Assembly (NCBI GenBank): GCA_012798935.1
Contig: JAAZMG010000193.1
Coordinates: 1 to 24,477 of the forward strand
Source: Tissierellia bacterium
GTDB lineage: Bacteria > Bacillota > Clostridia > Tissierellales > Tepidimicrobiaceae
Direction: 5' to 3'
Length of the DNA: 24,477 nucleotides
Shown here: positions 1 through 7,895 of the stretch, one piece after another
How the letters are laid out: the number at the start of each line of letters is the position of its first letter
How positions within the stretch are numbered: the first letter of the stretch is position 1
Notes under the pieces: generated by a model
Told to the model about the DNA's origin: nothing
Databases searched by the model: none
Seen by the model: only the letters and a program-made list of their open reading frames with translations
Translations under genes and position numbers: made by a program

Positions 1-44
1 GTCATGAATTCCTGGGATACAAATCTTTTTATCATTGGATTCAT
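1..44 (-). CDS. 5' end of an unidentified protein, truncated by window edge
   Basis: An ATG on the minus strand (44-42) is preceded by a strong ribosome binding site (AAAGGAG, about 8 nt upstream). It opens a frame reading MNPMIKRFVSQEFMT up to the window edge. Only about 14 codons are visible, so no family can be named. It lies downstream of the aldehyde oxidoreductase on the same strand, with a strong hairpin terminator between them, so it is probably a separate transcript. Confidence 0.55.
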   Translation of the reverse strand, partial: MNPMIKRFVSQEFM

Positions 45-137
45 TGTTAAACACTCCTTTAATTTTTAAATATATACTGTAAATATAAACTTACCCATAT
101 AATAGCCATGGAAACATAAATTTTAAAAATTTTCAAA

Positions 138-175
138 CAACATCCCCTTACTCAATATTGAGTAAGGGGATGTTG
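138..175 (-). terminator. Terminator behind the aldehyde oxidoreductase gene (38-nt perfect palindrome)
   Basis: A perfect 38-nt inverted repeat (arms 138-156 and 157-175, no unpaired spacer) begins 8 nt after the oxidoreductase stop codon. Read on the minus strand it is followed by a T-rich stretch (TTTGAAAATTTTT). It should end oxidoreductase transcription before the next minus-strand gene at 44. Confidence 0.8.
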
Positions 176-182
176 ATAATAT

Positions 183-2051
183 CTAATTAGTTTCAGTTGA
201 TACTAATTCTAGTAAATCTAGCTCTTCTAGTTTTCTTTCAGTAGGTAATCCTGTTTTTAAATTCCAATCCATAGCTTCATAAAATTCGTCTAACATTATA
301 TCAATTTTTACTACTTGACCTTTTCCTAATCCATCAGGAGCGGGTTCTTTTGTTAATCTTTCTGGAAGGGTATCATCTTTTCTATCAAAACCTTCTCTAG
401 CATTAAATAGTCTTTCTAAATTTAGCACTCTTTCTGAACATTTTAGCATTTCTTTAAGGGTAGCTTTTTTACCTGTAGTAGCATTATAGAGCTCAGTCCA
501 GGTTTTTCCCTTTACGGCTAAAGTAATACTTGCAAACAAACAAACGCCAAGTAGATTTGTTAGCATTGATAATTCCATTAGAGGTTTTACCCAAGCTTTA
601 TTAGAATCTTCAATAGGAGAAGGTTTTTCGTTTATACCCAGTTCTGGTTCAATATATCCTAGGGCATCAATGGTAGATGCGAAAGGTCTTAAATGGCAAG
701 CACCTCTTGGAGATATCATATGTGACAATGCCTCTCCCTTGCTTGCTCGAACACCACAAGAAGCTATTTCCATACCTTTAACATGCATAACATATTTTAT
801 TGCATTATTACCTATTTTTTTAGCTGCCTTATAACTTCCTTCAGCTAGAATATCTCCAAAACCATCTCTTAAAGCTATTTTTTCAACCATTTTAATCATA
901 GCCTTACTATTTCCAAATTCAAGCTCTAAACCATCAGTATCATTCTTATCAATTATATTTTTTTCATACCACTCCATAGCAGTAGCTATTGTTTGACCAG
1001 TAGATATGGTATCTAATCCCATTCTATTACATATATAATTAGCCTTTGCAATTTGATTTAAATCATCAACATAACATTTGGAGCCAAAGGCGCCAACTGT
1101 TTCAAATTCAGGACCCCCTCCTGACTCTCCTTTATATTCTCCTTCTAAAATTTCCGTATGTCTTCCACAAGCTATTGGACAACCGTAACATGGATTTGGT
1201 TTTACCTTTAAAATCTTATGATATGCTTTATACCCAATCTTATCCATAACATCGTAAGTAGTTCTTTGCCAGTTTCGAGTTGGCAATGCACCTGTAGCAT
1301 TAATAGCATCTGCAAAGGTTGGAGTTCCAAAAGGTTTCAACTGTTCCCTAATAAAATCTTCATCATCTAACTCTTGTCTTGCTTTTTTAGAATATTGTTT
1401 CATAGCATCATGGTCAAACACTTCAAGTTTTGAACTACCAAAACAGGCTATGGCTTTTAAGTTTTTACTTCCCATAACAGCTCCTGATCCGCCTCTTCCA
1501 GCAGCTCTATGTGCGTCTGTAATTATGGCTGAATATCTAACCAGGTTTTCTCCAGCAGGTCCAATTTCTAGAATTCTAACTTTATCATTATTAACCTCAG
1601 CTCTTATTTGTTTTTCCGTTTCTTCTGTATCCAGCCCCCATAGATTTTTTGCATCTTTAAATTCAACTTCGGAATTCTTTATATATACATATGTTGGGGT
1701 TTTACTTTTTCCCGTTATAACAATAGAATCATATCCTGCTTTTTTTATCATAGGTGCTATGAATCCACCAATGTTAGTCATGCCGATTGTACCAGACAAA
1801 GGTGATTTGAAACCAATACATAGTCTTCCTGAACATGGGGCTCTTGTTCCAGTTAATGGTCCTGTTGATAATACAAGTATGTTTTCATCGTCTAAAGGAT
1901 CTATTCCAGGTTTTAGACTATCATAGATAATTTTTGCTGCAAAACCCTCCCCTCCTATGAATTTTTCATACCAATCCTTTGGTATTTGGACTAACTCTGT
2001 ACTTTTGTCGGTCAAATTGATTTTTAATATGGTTCCCTTGTAACCGTGCAT
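183..2051 (-). CDS. Aldehyde:ferredoxin oxidoreductase (tungsten/molybdenum pterin enzyme)
   Basis: 622-residue member of the AOR family (COG2414). The family oxidises aldehydes to carboxylic acids with ferredoxin as acceptor, using a bis-pterin W or Mo cofactor and a [4Fe-4S] cluster in the cytoplasm. Visible: the N-terminal AOR fold with the glycine-rich FIGGEGFAAK (31-40), the LSTGPLTGTRAPCSGR segment, GRGGSGAVMGSKNLKA (186-200), and the cluster cysteines C288, C291, C295 (CYGCPIACG) plus C504. The conserved C-terminal ARxGFDRKDDTLPERL (551-566) is also present. Length is typical for the family. The ATG at 2051 has an AAAGGGGG ribosome binding site. It is transcribed alone from a leader with a structured RNA and an attenuator-like terminator. 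The family is certain; the substrate and the metal (W or Mo) are not readable, and benzoyl-CoA-reductase-like subunits belong to the same superfamily. Confidence 0.95.
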   Translation of the reverse strand: MHGYKGTILKINLTDKSTELVQIPKDWYEKFIGGEGFAAKIIYDSLKPGIDPLDDENILVLSTGPLTGTRAPCSGRLCIGFKSPLSGTIGMTNIGGFIAPMIKKAGYDSIVITGKSKTPTYVYIKNSEVEFKDAKNLWGLDTEETEKQIRAEVNNDKVRILEIGPAGENLVRYSAIITDAHRAAGRGGSGAVMGSKNLKAIACFGSSKLEVFDHDAMKQYSKKARQELDDEDFIREQLKPFGTPTFADAINATGALPTRNWQRTTYDVMDKIGYKAYHKILKVKPNPCYGCPIACGRHTEILEGEYKGESGGGPEFETVGAFGSKCYVDDLNQIAKANYICNRMGLDTISTGQTIATAMEWYEKNIIDKNDTDGLELEFGNSKAMIKMVEKIALRDGFGDILAEGSYKAAKKIGNNAIKYVMHVKGMEIASCGVRASKGEALSHMISPRGACHLRPFASTIDALGYIEPELGINEKPSPIEDSNKAWVKPLMELSMLTNLLGVCLFASITLAVKGKTWTELYNATTGKKATLKEMLKCSERVLNLERLFNAREGFDRKDDTLPERLTKEPAPDGLGKGQVVKIDIMLDEFYEAMDWNLKTGLPTERKLEELDLLELVSTETN

Positions 2052-2080
2052 ATAAATCCCCCTTTATAATTTATTTTAAT

Positions 2081-2121
2081 AAAAAAGTTCATCTATAAGG
2101 CTTGATAACCTTAAGATGAAC
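2081..2121 (-). terminator. Intrinsic terminator inside the oxidoreductase leader (attenuator)
   Basis: On the minus strand GTTCATCT pairs with AGATGAAC (2121-2114 with 2094-2087). A second inner stem TAAGG/CCTTA follows, and the hairpin ends in six U residues (2086-2081). It sits only 30 nt before the oxidoreductase start codon and directly after the three-way-junction RNA, where a conditional terminator controlled by that RNA would be expected. Confidence 0.8.
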
Positions 2122-2129
2122 CCCTTTGC

Positions 2130-2206
2130 ACACTGGCAGGTATAAAAATTGCTTTTTATACCCTAACGTTTCAAAATGCTAATATAGCTTTTTGAAATCG
2201 GAGTGT
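2130..2206 (-). promoter_or_regulatory. Structured leader RNA, candidate Moco/Tuco-type riboswitch
   Basis: Read on the minus strand, ACACT (2206-2202) pairs with AGTGT (2134-2130) to close a three-way junction. The first arm is a long hairpin (2197-2169: TTTCAAAA/TTTTGAAA, an A-A mismatch, then GCTA/TAGC). The second arm is a perfect hairpin (2162-2139: GGTATAAAAA/TTTTTATACC) capped by a GCAA tetraloop. Single-stranded CCGA and CGTTA link the arms. An intrinsic terminator follows within 10 nt, which is the layout of an attenuating riboswitch. It precedes a W/Mo-pterin enzyme, and Moco/Tuco riboswitches are known in front of such genes. I could not match the published consensus from memory, so the fold is seen but the ligand is inferred. 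Confidence 0.55.
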
Positions 2207-2293
2207 AAAAATATTTAATTGTAGGGTTTATTGCTAAATTGATTACTAGGATATGTAAAACAAAAGGAAACTAATTCCATACTCCTTTACCAT

Positions 2294-2322
2294 ATTATAA
2301 CATACAGCCCTAATATTGTAAA
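2294..2322 (-). promoter_or_regulatory. Sigma-A promoter of the aldehyde oxidoreductase
   Basis: Minus-strand TTTACA (-35, 2322-2317), a 17-nt spacer and TATAAT (-10, 2299-2294) with a TG one base upstream (extended -10). Spacing is ideal. The predicted start near 2287 gives a leader of about 235 nt that carries the structured RNA and terminator. Confidence 0.8.
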
Positions 2323-2329
2323 GAAGATA

Positions 2330-2783
2330 AAGCTTACGGGTCTATACTATATTTATGTATTAGAGATAATATTATGTACCATACTTTATTATTATAGGCG
2401 AAGGTATAGTAGTGGATCATGATATAAAAATGAATTATGATCAAAGAGAATTTGCACTTTTAGTAAAACTTGTATAATTCCTTATGATTGTTAAACAATA
2501 AAACTATACAGATCTTACTAGTATATAATCAAAAGGAGCTCAAATTTTTGGCGAAGCTATTACAAGTATAAGGGAGCCGAGTTTGTTTGACGAGGCTAGG
2601 AAATATTCTTCAAATCCTTATCAACTTGACCATTAGAAGAATTATTTAAAGATAATAAAGATAAGGGCTATTGAAATAATTTATTTAAATTTCTTAGGTG
2701 ATGGAGATAGTAGATTTTTAATAAGAGCAATAAGCTCTCATTTCTAAAAAGTAGATATGAAGAAAATTAGAAGTAAGAGCTTT
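2330..2783. other. Degenerate stretch without an intact gene
   Basis: No open reading frame of useful length occurs on either strand. Short plus-strand runs look protein-like but are broken by stops and shifts. One is 2397-2477, reading GEGIVVDHDIKMNYDQREF and ending at TAA. Another starts near 2536, reading GAQIFGEAITSIREPSLFDE and ending at TAG near 2633; further stop-broken runs follow to about 2745. They look like remnants of one or two decayed genes, but I do not recognise the family. The neighbouring decayed M17 peptidase supports reading this as an eroding region. Confidence 0.4.
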
Positions 2784-3162
2784 TTATATATCTAAAAATC
2801 TCTTACTAATATTTATATTTCCTAAAGCTACTATACATGCTCCAGTTAAGGTAGCTACGTCTACTATCCTATTAGCTTTTAAGGTTTTAACAGCATACCA
2901 GAGGGCATCTGCAAGGGTTAGCCTACCTTCTGCATCGGTATTTAATACTTCTATGGTTTTTCTTGACATGGAGCCAATTATGTCTCCTGGTTTATAAGCA
3001 CCACCAGAGTTAAAAGTTAAGCCCTTTCCGACAAGAGCTAATTTATTATTGGATTTAGGATCACCTTCATAATTCATAACTATAAGTTGAGGTTCTTGTG
3101 AGGAACCTTTAGATACGGCTAAGAATGCTTCCACCCCCGCCTTTTCCAAGGTTAAACTTCAT
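2784..3162 (-). pseudogene. Remnant of an M17 leucyl aminopeptidase
   Basis: The readable frame (121 codons from a TTG at 3149) is clearly the catalytic domain of a cytosol aminopeptidase. It has FLAVSKGS, LVGKGLTFNSGG, YKPGDIIGSMSRKTIEVLNT, NTDAEGRLTLADAL and VATLTGACIVALG. Three pieces are missing. (1) An ATG with a good ribosome binding site at 3162 (MKFNL, then out of frame after a few codons) suggests the N-terminal domain was deleted. (2) The text jumps from FNSGG straight to AYKPGD, omitting roughly 45-50 residues that carry a metal-binding Asp. (3) It stops soon after IVALG, losing the C-terminal part. The metal ligand Asp of the usual TFDSGG motif is Asn here. It cannot be an active aminopeptidase of the usual type. 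Confidence 0.85.
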
Positions 3163-3265
3163 AGAACCACTCCTTTCGAATATTATTAATGGTTATAATT
3201 TTATCAGAGTATTGGATTAATCTCAAACAAAGGTGGATTTAATTTGTTTAAAGCAAGTATATTCC

Positions 3266-3294
3266 TTGACAACAAAAATCCCATATGATACGTT
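3266..3294 (+). promoter_or_regulatory. Possible promoter of the parvulin gene
   Basis: TTGACA at 3266-3271 is a perfect -35. At 17-nt spacing the -10 is TACGTT (3289-3294), a poor match; TATGAT at 3284 is better but too close. It lies about 50-75 nt before the parvulin start. Confidence 0.4.
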
Positions 3295-3343
3295 TTTAGT
3301 GTACTTAAGGGTCACCAATAAAATATAAAGGGGAAATTAAAAC

Positions 3344-4093
3344 ATGAATGGAACTAAGGTATTAGCAAATGTAAATGGTAAAGAAATAACGGATCAAGAT
3401 GTATATGTTTTTTTGAACCAATTAAATCCACAAATTGCAGCTCAATTTAGAACGCCAGAAGGGGTCAAGAAAATTGCATATGAGTTGATAAATCAAGAGC
3501 TACTCTACTTAGAGGCTATTTCAAATGGTTTAGATAAGGAAGAAGCCTTTAAAGTGGAATTAGAAAAGGTTAAAGTAAATGTTTTAAAGCAATATGCTAT
3601 AAATAAGCTTATGTTGGATATAGACTCAACAGAAGAGGAAATAACCGAATTTTATAATGAACATAAAGAGTATTTTCAAACTCCAGAAAAAGTACAAGCT
3701 AGCCATATACTAGTTAAAGAGGAAGAACAAGCTAAAGAGATAGCTAATGAAATAAAAGAAGGTTTGTCCTTTGAAGAAGCAGCGGCAAAATATTCTATAT
3801 GTCCTTCAAAAGAAAAGGGTGGGGATTTAGGAGAGTTTGGTAGAGGACAAATGGTTCCAGAATTTGAGGAAGTAGCTTTTATTACAGAAGAAGGAAAAGT
3901 AAGCCAACCTGTAAAAACTCAATTTGGATATCATTTAATTAAGGTAGTTGATAAAAAGGAATCAGGCATTAGTCCATTAGAAGAAGTTAAAGATAAAATT
4001 ACCCAACAAGTTATTGCAATGAAACAGCAAGAAAGATATTTAAGTAAAACTGAGAAATTAAAGAATAAGTATAAAGTAGAAACTTATTTTTAA
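3344..4093 (+). CDS. Parvulin-type peptidyl-prolyl cis-trans isomerase (SurA/PrsA-like), cytoplasmic
   Basis: 249 residues. An alpha-helical SurA-N-like region (about 1-100) begins VLANVNGKEITDQDVYVFLN. A parvulin domain follows (about 115-205) with ASHILVK, GGDLGEFGRGQMVPEFEEVAF and TQFGYHLIKV, then a charged helical tail. Members catalyse Xaa-Pro isomerisation and act as folding chaperones. Unlike PrsA there is no signal peptide or lipobox: the protein starts MNGTKVLANVNG. It is therefore probably a cytoplasmic foldase, unless an export signal was lost. AAAGGGG lies about 10 nt before the ATG. It is monocistronic, closed by a terminator at 4111-4145. Confidence 0.9.
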   Translation: MNGTKVLANVNGKEITDQDVYVFLNQLNPQIAAQFRTPEGVKKIAYELINQELLYLEAISNGLDKEEAFKVELEKVKVNVLKQYAINKLMLDIDSTEEEITEFYNEHKEYFQTPEKVQASHILVKEEEQAKEIANEIKEGLSFEEAAAKYSICPSKEKGGDLGEFGRGQMVPEFEEVAFITEEGKVSQPVKTQFGYHLIKVVDKKESGISPLEEVKDKITQQVIAMKQQERYLSKTEKLKNKYKVETYF

Positions 4094-4110
4094 TTATACA
4101 TCTAGAAATG

Positions 4111-4145
4111 AAGCAACCTTGACCTATGAGTTAAGGTTGCTTTTT
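4111..4145 (+). terminator. Terminator of the parvulin gene
   Basis: AAGCAACCTT (4111-4120) pairs with AAGGTTGCTT (4133-4142) around a 12-nt loop, followed by a run of T to 4145. Confidence 0.85.
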
Positions 4146-4171
4146 ATATGAGGTTTTATAAAAAAGAAGGG

Positions 4172-4200
4172 TTTACAAAAAAGACATAGAGGTATATAAT
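4172..4200 (+). promoter_or_regulatory. Promoter of the TAXI-TRAP operon
   Basis: TTTACA (4172-4177), a 17-nt spacer and TATAAT (4195-4200), about 80 nt before the receptor gene and just after the parvulin terminator. Confidence 0.75.
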
Positions 4201-4280
4201 AATAATCAAATTCGGAATGTTCTGCAAAATGAAGTGCATCAGAACAATAGTTGCAAAATAAAAAACAAGGAGGAATATTA

Positions 4281-5282
4281 ATGTTTAAAAGGTCATTGCC
4301 AAAAGTGTTGATATTAGTATTGTTAGTGTCCTTAATTACTGGATGTAGTTCTAAAGAATCTACAGATGATAAAGAAACTGGAGCAGATGATTCCACCAGA
4401 TACATATCAATAGCTACTGGTGGTACAGCAGGGACATACTATCCACTAGGTGGAGCATTAGCAAAGATTTTTAATGACAATATTGATGGAGTAACTGCAA
4501 ATGCCCAAGCAACAGGAGCTTCTACTGAGAATGTTGGATTAATAGCTGAAGGTGAAGCGGAAGTAGCTTTTATCCAAAATGATATAACCTATTATGCTTT
4601 TACAGGAACAGAGACTTTTGAAGGAAAAGATAAAATAGAAAATATGCGAGGTATGGCTATGATCTACCCTGAACTAGTACAAATTCTAGCTACCAAAGAA
4701 TCTAATATTAAATCAGTGGATGATCTAAGAGGTAAAAAGGTAGCCATTGGTGCTCCTGGTTCAGGAGTGGAGGCTAATGCAAGACAAGTTTTAGCAGTCC
4801 ATGGAATGACTTATGATGATCTGGGAAAGGCAGATTACTTATCTTTTAATGAAGCAGCGGATCAATTGAAAAACAAACAAATTGATGCAGCTTTCATTAC
4901 CGCAGGAATTCCTACATCGGCTGTTACAGAGGTAGCACAAACCTCGGATATAGTTATGATACCTATAGAAAAAGATAAGATTACAGAATTAATTGATAGA
5001 TATCCTTATTATACGGAAGTTGATATTCCTAAGGGAACTTATAATGGACAAGAGCATGATAATCCTACTGTAGCAGTTATGGCCATGCTTGTAGTACCAG
5101 AGGATTTAGATGAAGAATTGGTTTATAACATGACCAAAACGTTATTTGAACATAAGCAAGAAATTGCGGACACCCATGATAGAGGGAACGACATACAATT
5201 AGAAACTGCTTTAATAGGAATGCCAATTGAAGTTCATCCTGGAGCTCAAAGATATTACGATGAAAAAGGCATCAATAAATAA
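4281..5282 (+). CDS. TAXI-family TRAP transporter solute-binding lipoprotein
   Basis: 333 residues. A lipoprotein signal peptide ends in LITGC (lipidated Cys22). The body is typical of the TAXI receptor family (TIGR02122): SIATGGTAGTYYPLGGALAKIFN near the mature N-terminus, AQATGASTENVGLIAEGEAEVAFIQND, then DDLRGKKVAIGAPGSGVEANARQVL. It should be anchored outside the membrane and deliver a small, probably organic-anion or amino-acid, ligand to the permease encoded two genes on. The frame extends up to a TTG at 4251, but the ATG at 4281 has AAGGAGG 8 nt upstream and begins the signal peptide. First gene of the operon. The substrate cannot be predicted. Confidence 0.93.
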   Translation: MFKRSLPKVLILVLLVSLITGCSSKESTDDKETGADDSTRYISIATGGTAGTYYPLGGALAKIFNDNIDGVTANAQATGASTENVGLIAEGEAEVAFIQNDITYYAFTGTETFEGKDKIENMRGMAMIYPELVQILATKESNIKSVDDLRGKKVAIGAPGSGVEANARQVLAVHGMTYDDLGKADYLSFNEAADQLKNKQIDAAFITAGIPTSAVTEVAQTSDIVMIPIEKDKITELIDRYPYYTEVDIPKGTYNGQEHDNPTVAVMAMLVVPEDLDEELVYNMTKTLFEHKQEIADTHDRGNDIQLETALIGMPIEVHPGAQRYYDEKGINK

Positions 5283-5811
5283 TAAATTAGGGAAGGGTAG
5301 TATCTTATTAGCTGCTCTGATAATAATTTTCATAACAATACTACTCTTTCCTGTTTATATTTTGAAAGCCTCTCATTATAGAGATGGAGAATATTTAAAA
5401 AGTTGGTTGGTAAAAAGAGGGGATAGCTTTTCTATAAAATATACCCATTCAGTCCAACTAACCCCTGTAATTGAAGCATACTATATAGATGAAGAAGGGG
5501 AAATTATTTTAGATGAATCATATTTTTATTCTTATGGTGCTGGATTACCATCAGATACTCCATACAAGTTTGAAACAACTAAAAATGGATTTAGAATATA
5601 TGATATTGATGAATTAATGGACAACCTCATATATAGGACTGGTGCAGTTAGAGCAAATCATAAGATTAATATTAAAGGGAAGACTTATCCATTTTTAGAT
5701 TTTTCAGAGCCCAGGACAGGCATAAAGTTTGAAGTAGAACAGTCATTTTTATTACAACATATACTTAAGGAGGCATATAATGTCAAAAGACAAATTAATT
5801 ACAGAAAGTAA
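5260..5811 (+). CDS. DUF1850 membrane-anchored protein of TAXI-TRAP operon
   Basis: 183 residues. One hydrophobic N-terminal segment (about 10-35) could be an anchor or signal. An extracellular domain follows with the DUF1850 hallmark SFSIKYTHSVQLTPVIEAY and later SYGAGLPSDTPYKF. Family function is unknown, but these genes often sit next to TAXI receptors and TRAP permeases, so it may be an accessory of the transporter. The ATG at 5260 overlaps the receptor gene by 23 nt, and the end overlaps the permease start by 32 nt, so the three are translationally coupled. An in-frame TTG at 5227 is possible, but it would add residues before the membrane segment. Confidence 0.82.
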   Translation: MKKASINNKLGKGSILLAALIIIFITILLFPVYILKASHYRDGEYLKSWLVKRGDSFSIKYTHSVQLTPVIEAYYIDEEGEIILDESYFYSYGAGLPSDTPYKFETTKNGFRIYDIDELMDNLIYRTGAVRANHKINIKGKTYPFLDFSEPRTGIKFEVEQSFLLQHILKEAYNVKRQINYRK

Positions 5812-7774
5812 TGCAGCAATGGATGTTGAACGATTACTAGAAGAATATGACGCAGACATTAGTAAATCTCGAAAACTTACTGGTTTAATTGAGAAACTAA
5901 CAATTTTTATAGCTATTGCAATGTCTTTATTCCACCTTTATACTGCTAGATTTGGTACATTACTTTCTGCAAAACAAAGATCTTTGCATATTATATTTTC
6001 TTTTGTTTTAGGTTTTTTATTATATCCTGCAACTAAAAAAAGTGATAAATCAAAACCTTCTACTTTAGATTATATTTTTATTGGTTTGAGTGTAATTGTA
6101 TTTGGTTATTTATTTGTCTATGTAGAGGAAATTGCCTTTAAAGGTGTAGATATAACTGCAATCGATATGGTATTTGGTGGAATTGCAATTTTATTAACTT
6201 TAGAAATTACTAGAAGAGTTGTAGGTCCAGAACTTCCTATAGTGGCTATTCTATTCCTTTTATATGCAAGATTTGGACCCTACTTACCAGGAGCATTGGG
6301 ACATAGAGGTTTTGCCTGGAGGAGTATTATTAGGCATATGTATTTAACTTTAGAGGGGATATTAGGCATACCAATTAGTGTATCTTCTACATTTGTATTT
6401 ATGTTTATTTTATTTGGAACTTTTTTGGACAAAACAGGAGTAGGTAGGTTTTTTATAGATCTAGCTTACTCATTAACTGGTCATTTAAAAAGTGGACCTG
6501 CTATGACTGCAGTTGTAGCTAGTGGATTTATGGGTTCTATTTCTGGTAGTTCTGTTGCAAATACGGTTACAACAGGGGCTTTTACTATACCTTTAATGAA
6601 AGAAACAGGCTATGAACCATATTTTGCAGGTGCAGTAGAGGCTGCTGCATCAACAGGAGGTCAAATTATGCCGCCAGTAATGGGGGCAGCTGCTTTTATT
6701 ATGTCAGAATTTACTGGTATTCCCTATGTAAAAATTATTGCTGCTGCTGCAATACCGGCTGTTTTATATTATTTCGCAGTAGGTATAATGGTCCACCTAG
6801 AAGCATCTAGATTAGGATTAAAGGGTATGCCAAAAGAAGAACTACCAAGGCTTGGAAATATAATGAAAACTCAAGGATATTTATTGCTTCCACTATTTGT
6901 AATTGTATATTTTTTAGTAAAAGGATATACTCCCCTTTTGGCAGCATTTTATGCCATATGTATTAGTGTGGTAATTGCTATTATAGCTAGATTAGTAAAG
7001 GGAGATAAATCTTTTGGATTTAGGGAATTTTTCAGTGCATTAGAGCAAGGGGCTAAAAGTTCCATAGGGGTTGCTTGTGCCTGTGCTTGTGCTGGAATGG
7101 TTGTTGGAGTGGTAACATTAACAGGCCTTGGATTGAGAATAGCTGAGTTAATAGTTACCCTTGCCCAAGGAAAATTATTTTTAACTTTATTCTTCACAAT
7201 GATAGCTTCAATAATTCTTGGAATGGGACTACCTACAACGGCAAAATATATAGTTCTTGCAACAATGGCAGTACCTGCCTTACTTAAATTAGATGTTAAC
7301 TTAATGGCAGCCCATTTATTTATATTATATTTTGGAGTTATTGCAGACATAACACCACCAGTTGCTTTAGCCGCCTATGCTGGAGCAGGTATAGCTGGTG
7401 CTAATTCAATGAAAACTGGATTTCAAGCTGTGAAATTAGCTTCTGCTGCTTTTATAGTTCCCTATATATTTGCTTATGATTCTTCTTTAATACTTGTAGA
7501 AGATGTAATAGGTGGTAATATAATATTTTTACCTTTTGTTAATGCAATTCCTATGATCATATCGGCTATTATAGGTATACTTTGTCTAGCTTGTGCAGTA
7601 GAAGGATATTTAATATCAAGGTGTAAAATATATGAGAGGATATTATTATTTATTGCAGCTGTTTCTTTACTAAAACCAGGAATAGCTACAGATGTATTTG
7701 GAGTTGTTGTTCTAGTGGCTATATATTTTATTCAGAAAGCTAGAGGGAAAAAGGATGCTCCCGACATAATATAA
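5780..7774 (+). CDS. TRAP transporter permease, 4TM/12TM fusion (TAXI type)
   Basis: 664 residues, strongly hydrophobic throughout after a charged N-terminal stretch of about 40 residues. The small (DctQ-like) and large (DctM-like) membrane subunits are fused, as usual for TAXI systems (TIGR02123). Large-subunit landmarks include VASGFMGSISGSSVANTVTT, GGQIMPPVMGAAAFIM, the repeat-like LGMGLPTTAKYIVLA and FGVIADITPPVALAAY. It imports the receptor-bound solute, driven by an ion gradient. The ATG at 5780 has AAGGAGG 8 nt upstream. Last gene of the operon. Confidence 0.95.
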   Translation: MSKDKLITESNAAMDVERLLEEYDADISKSRKLTGLIEKLTIFIAIAMSLFHLYTARFGTLLSAKQRSLHIIFSFVLGFLLYPATKKSDKSKPSTLDYIFIGLSVIVFGYLFVYVEEIAFKGVDITAIDMVFGGIAILLTLEITRRVVGPELPIVAILFLLYARFGPYLPGALGHRGFAWRSIIRHMYLTLEGILGIPISVSSTFVFMFILFGTFLDKTGVGRFFIDLAYSLTGHLKSGPAMTAVVASGFMGSISGSSVANTVTTGAFTIPLMKETGYEPYFAGAVEAAASTGGQIMPPVMGAAAFIMSEFTGIPYVKIIAAAAIPAVLYYFAVGIMVHLEASRLGLKGMPKEELPRLGNIMKTQGYLLLPLFVIVYFLVKGYTPLLAAFYAICISVVIAIIARLVKGDKSFGFREFFSALEQGAKSSIGVACACACAGMVVGVVTLTGLGLRIAELIVTLAQGKLFLTLFFTMIASIILGMGLPTTAKYIVLATMAVPALLKLDVNLMAAHLFILYFGVIADITPPVALAAYAGAGIAGANSMKTGFQAVKLASAAFIVPYIFAYDSSLILVEDVIGGNIIFLPFVNAIPMIISAIIGILCLACAVEGYLISRCKIYERILLFIAAVSLLKPGIATDVFGVVVLVAIYFIQKARGKKDAPDII

Positions 7775-7786
7775 AGTATTTTTTTA

Positions 7787-7827
7787 ATATTAACCCTTCA
7801 AGGTCTTAAAACCTTAGGGGTTAATAT
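7787..7827 (+). terminator. Terminator of the TAXI-TRAP operon
   Basis: ATATTAACCC pairs with GGGTTAATAT, and inside it AAGGT pairs with ACCTT, with one mismatch and a bulge. The run TTTTATTATG follows. Confidence 0.75.
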
Positions 7828-7895
7828 TTTATTATGTTATAATTGAATTAAATTAAATAAAATATTTTAACTTTTAGATATATTGGATATGATAT

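Noticed and set aside
1046..1926. Plus-strand frames opposite the aldehyde oxidoreductase
   Set aside because: They are antisense shadows of a long conserved gene and have no ribosome binding sites or family motifs.
2217..2282. Short open frame MELVSFCFTYPSNQFSNKPYN in the oxidoreductase leader
   Set aside because: The ribosome binding site directly abuts the ATG and the predicted transcript begins only a few bases upstream. There is no codon pattern typical of a leader peptide.
6949..7350. 133-codon minus-strand frame opposite the TRAP permease
   Set aside because: Composition mirrors the hydrophobic gene on the other strand and there is no start signal.
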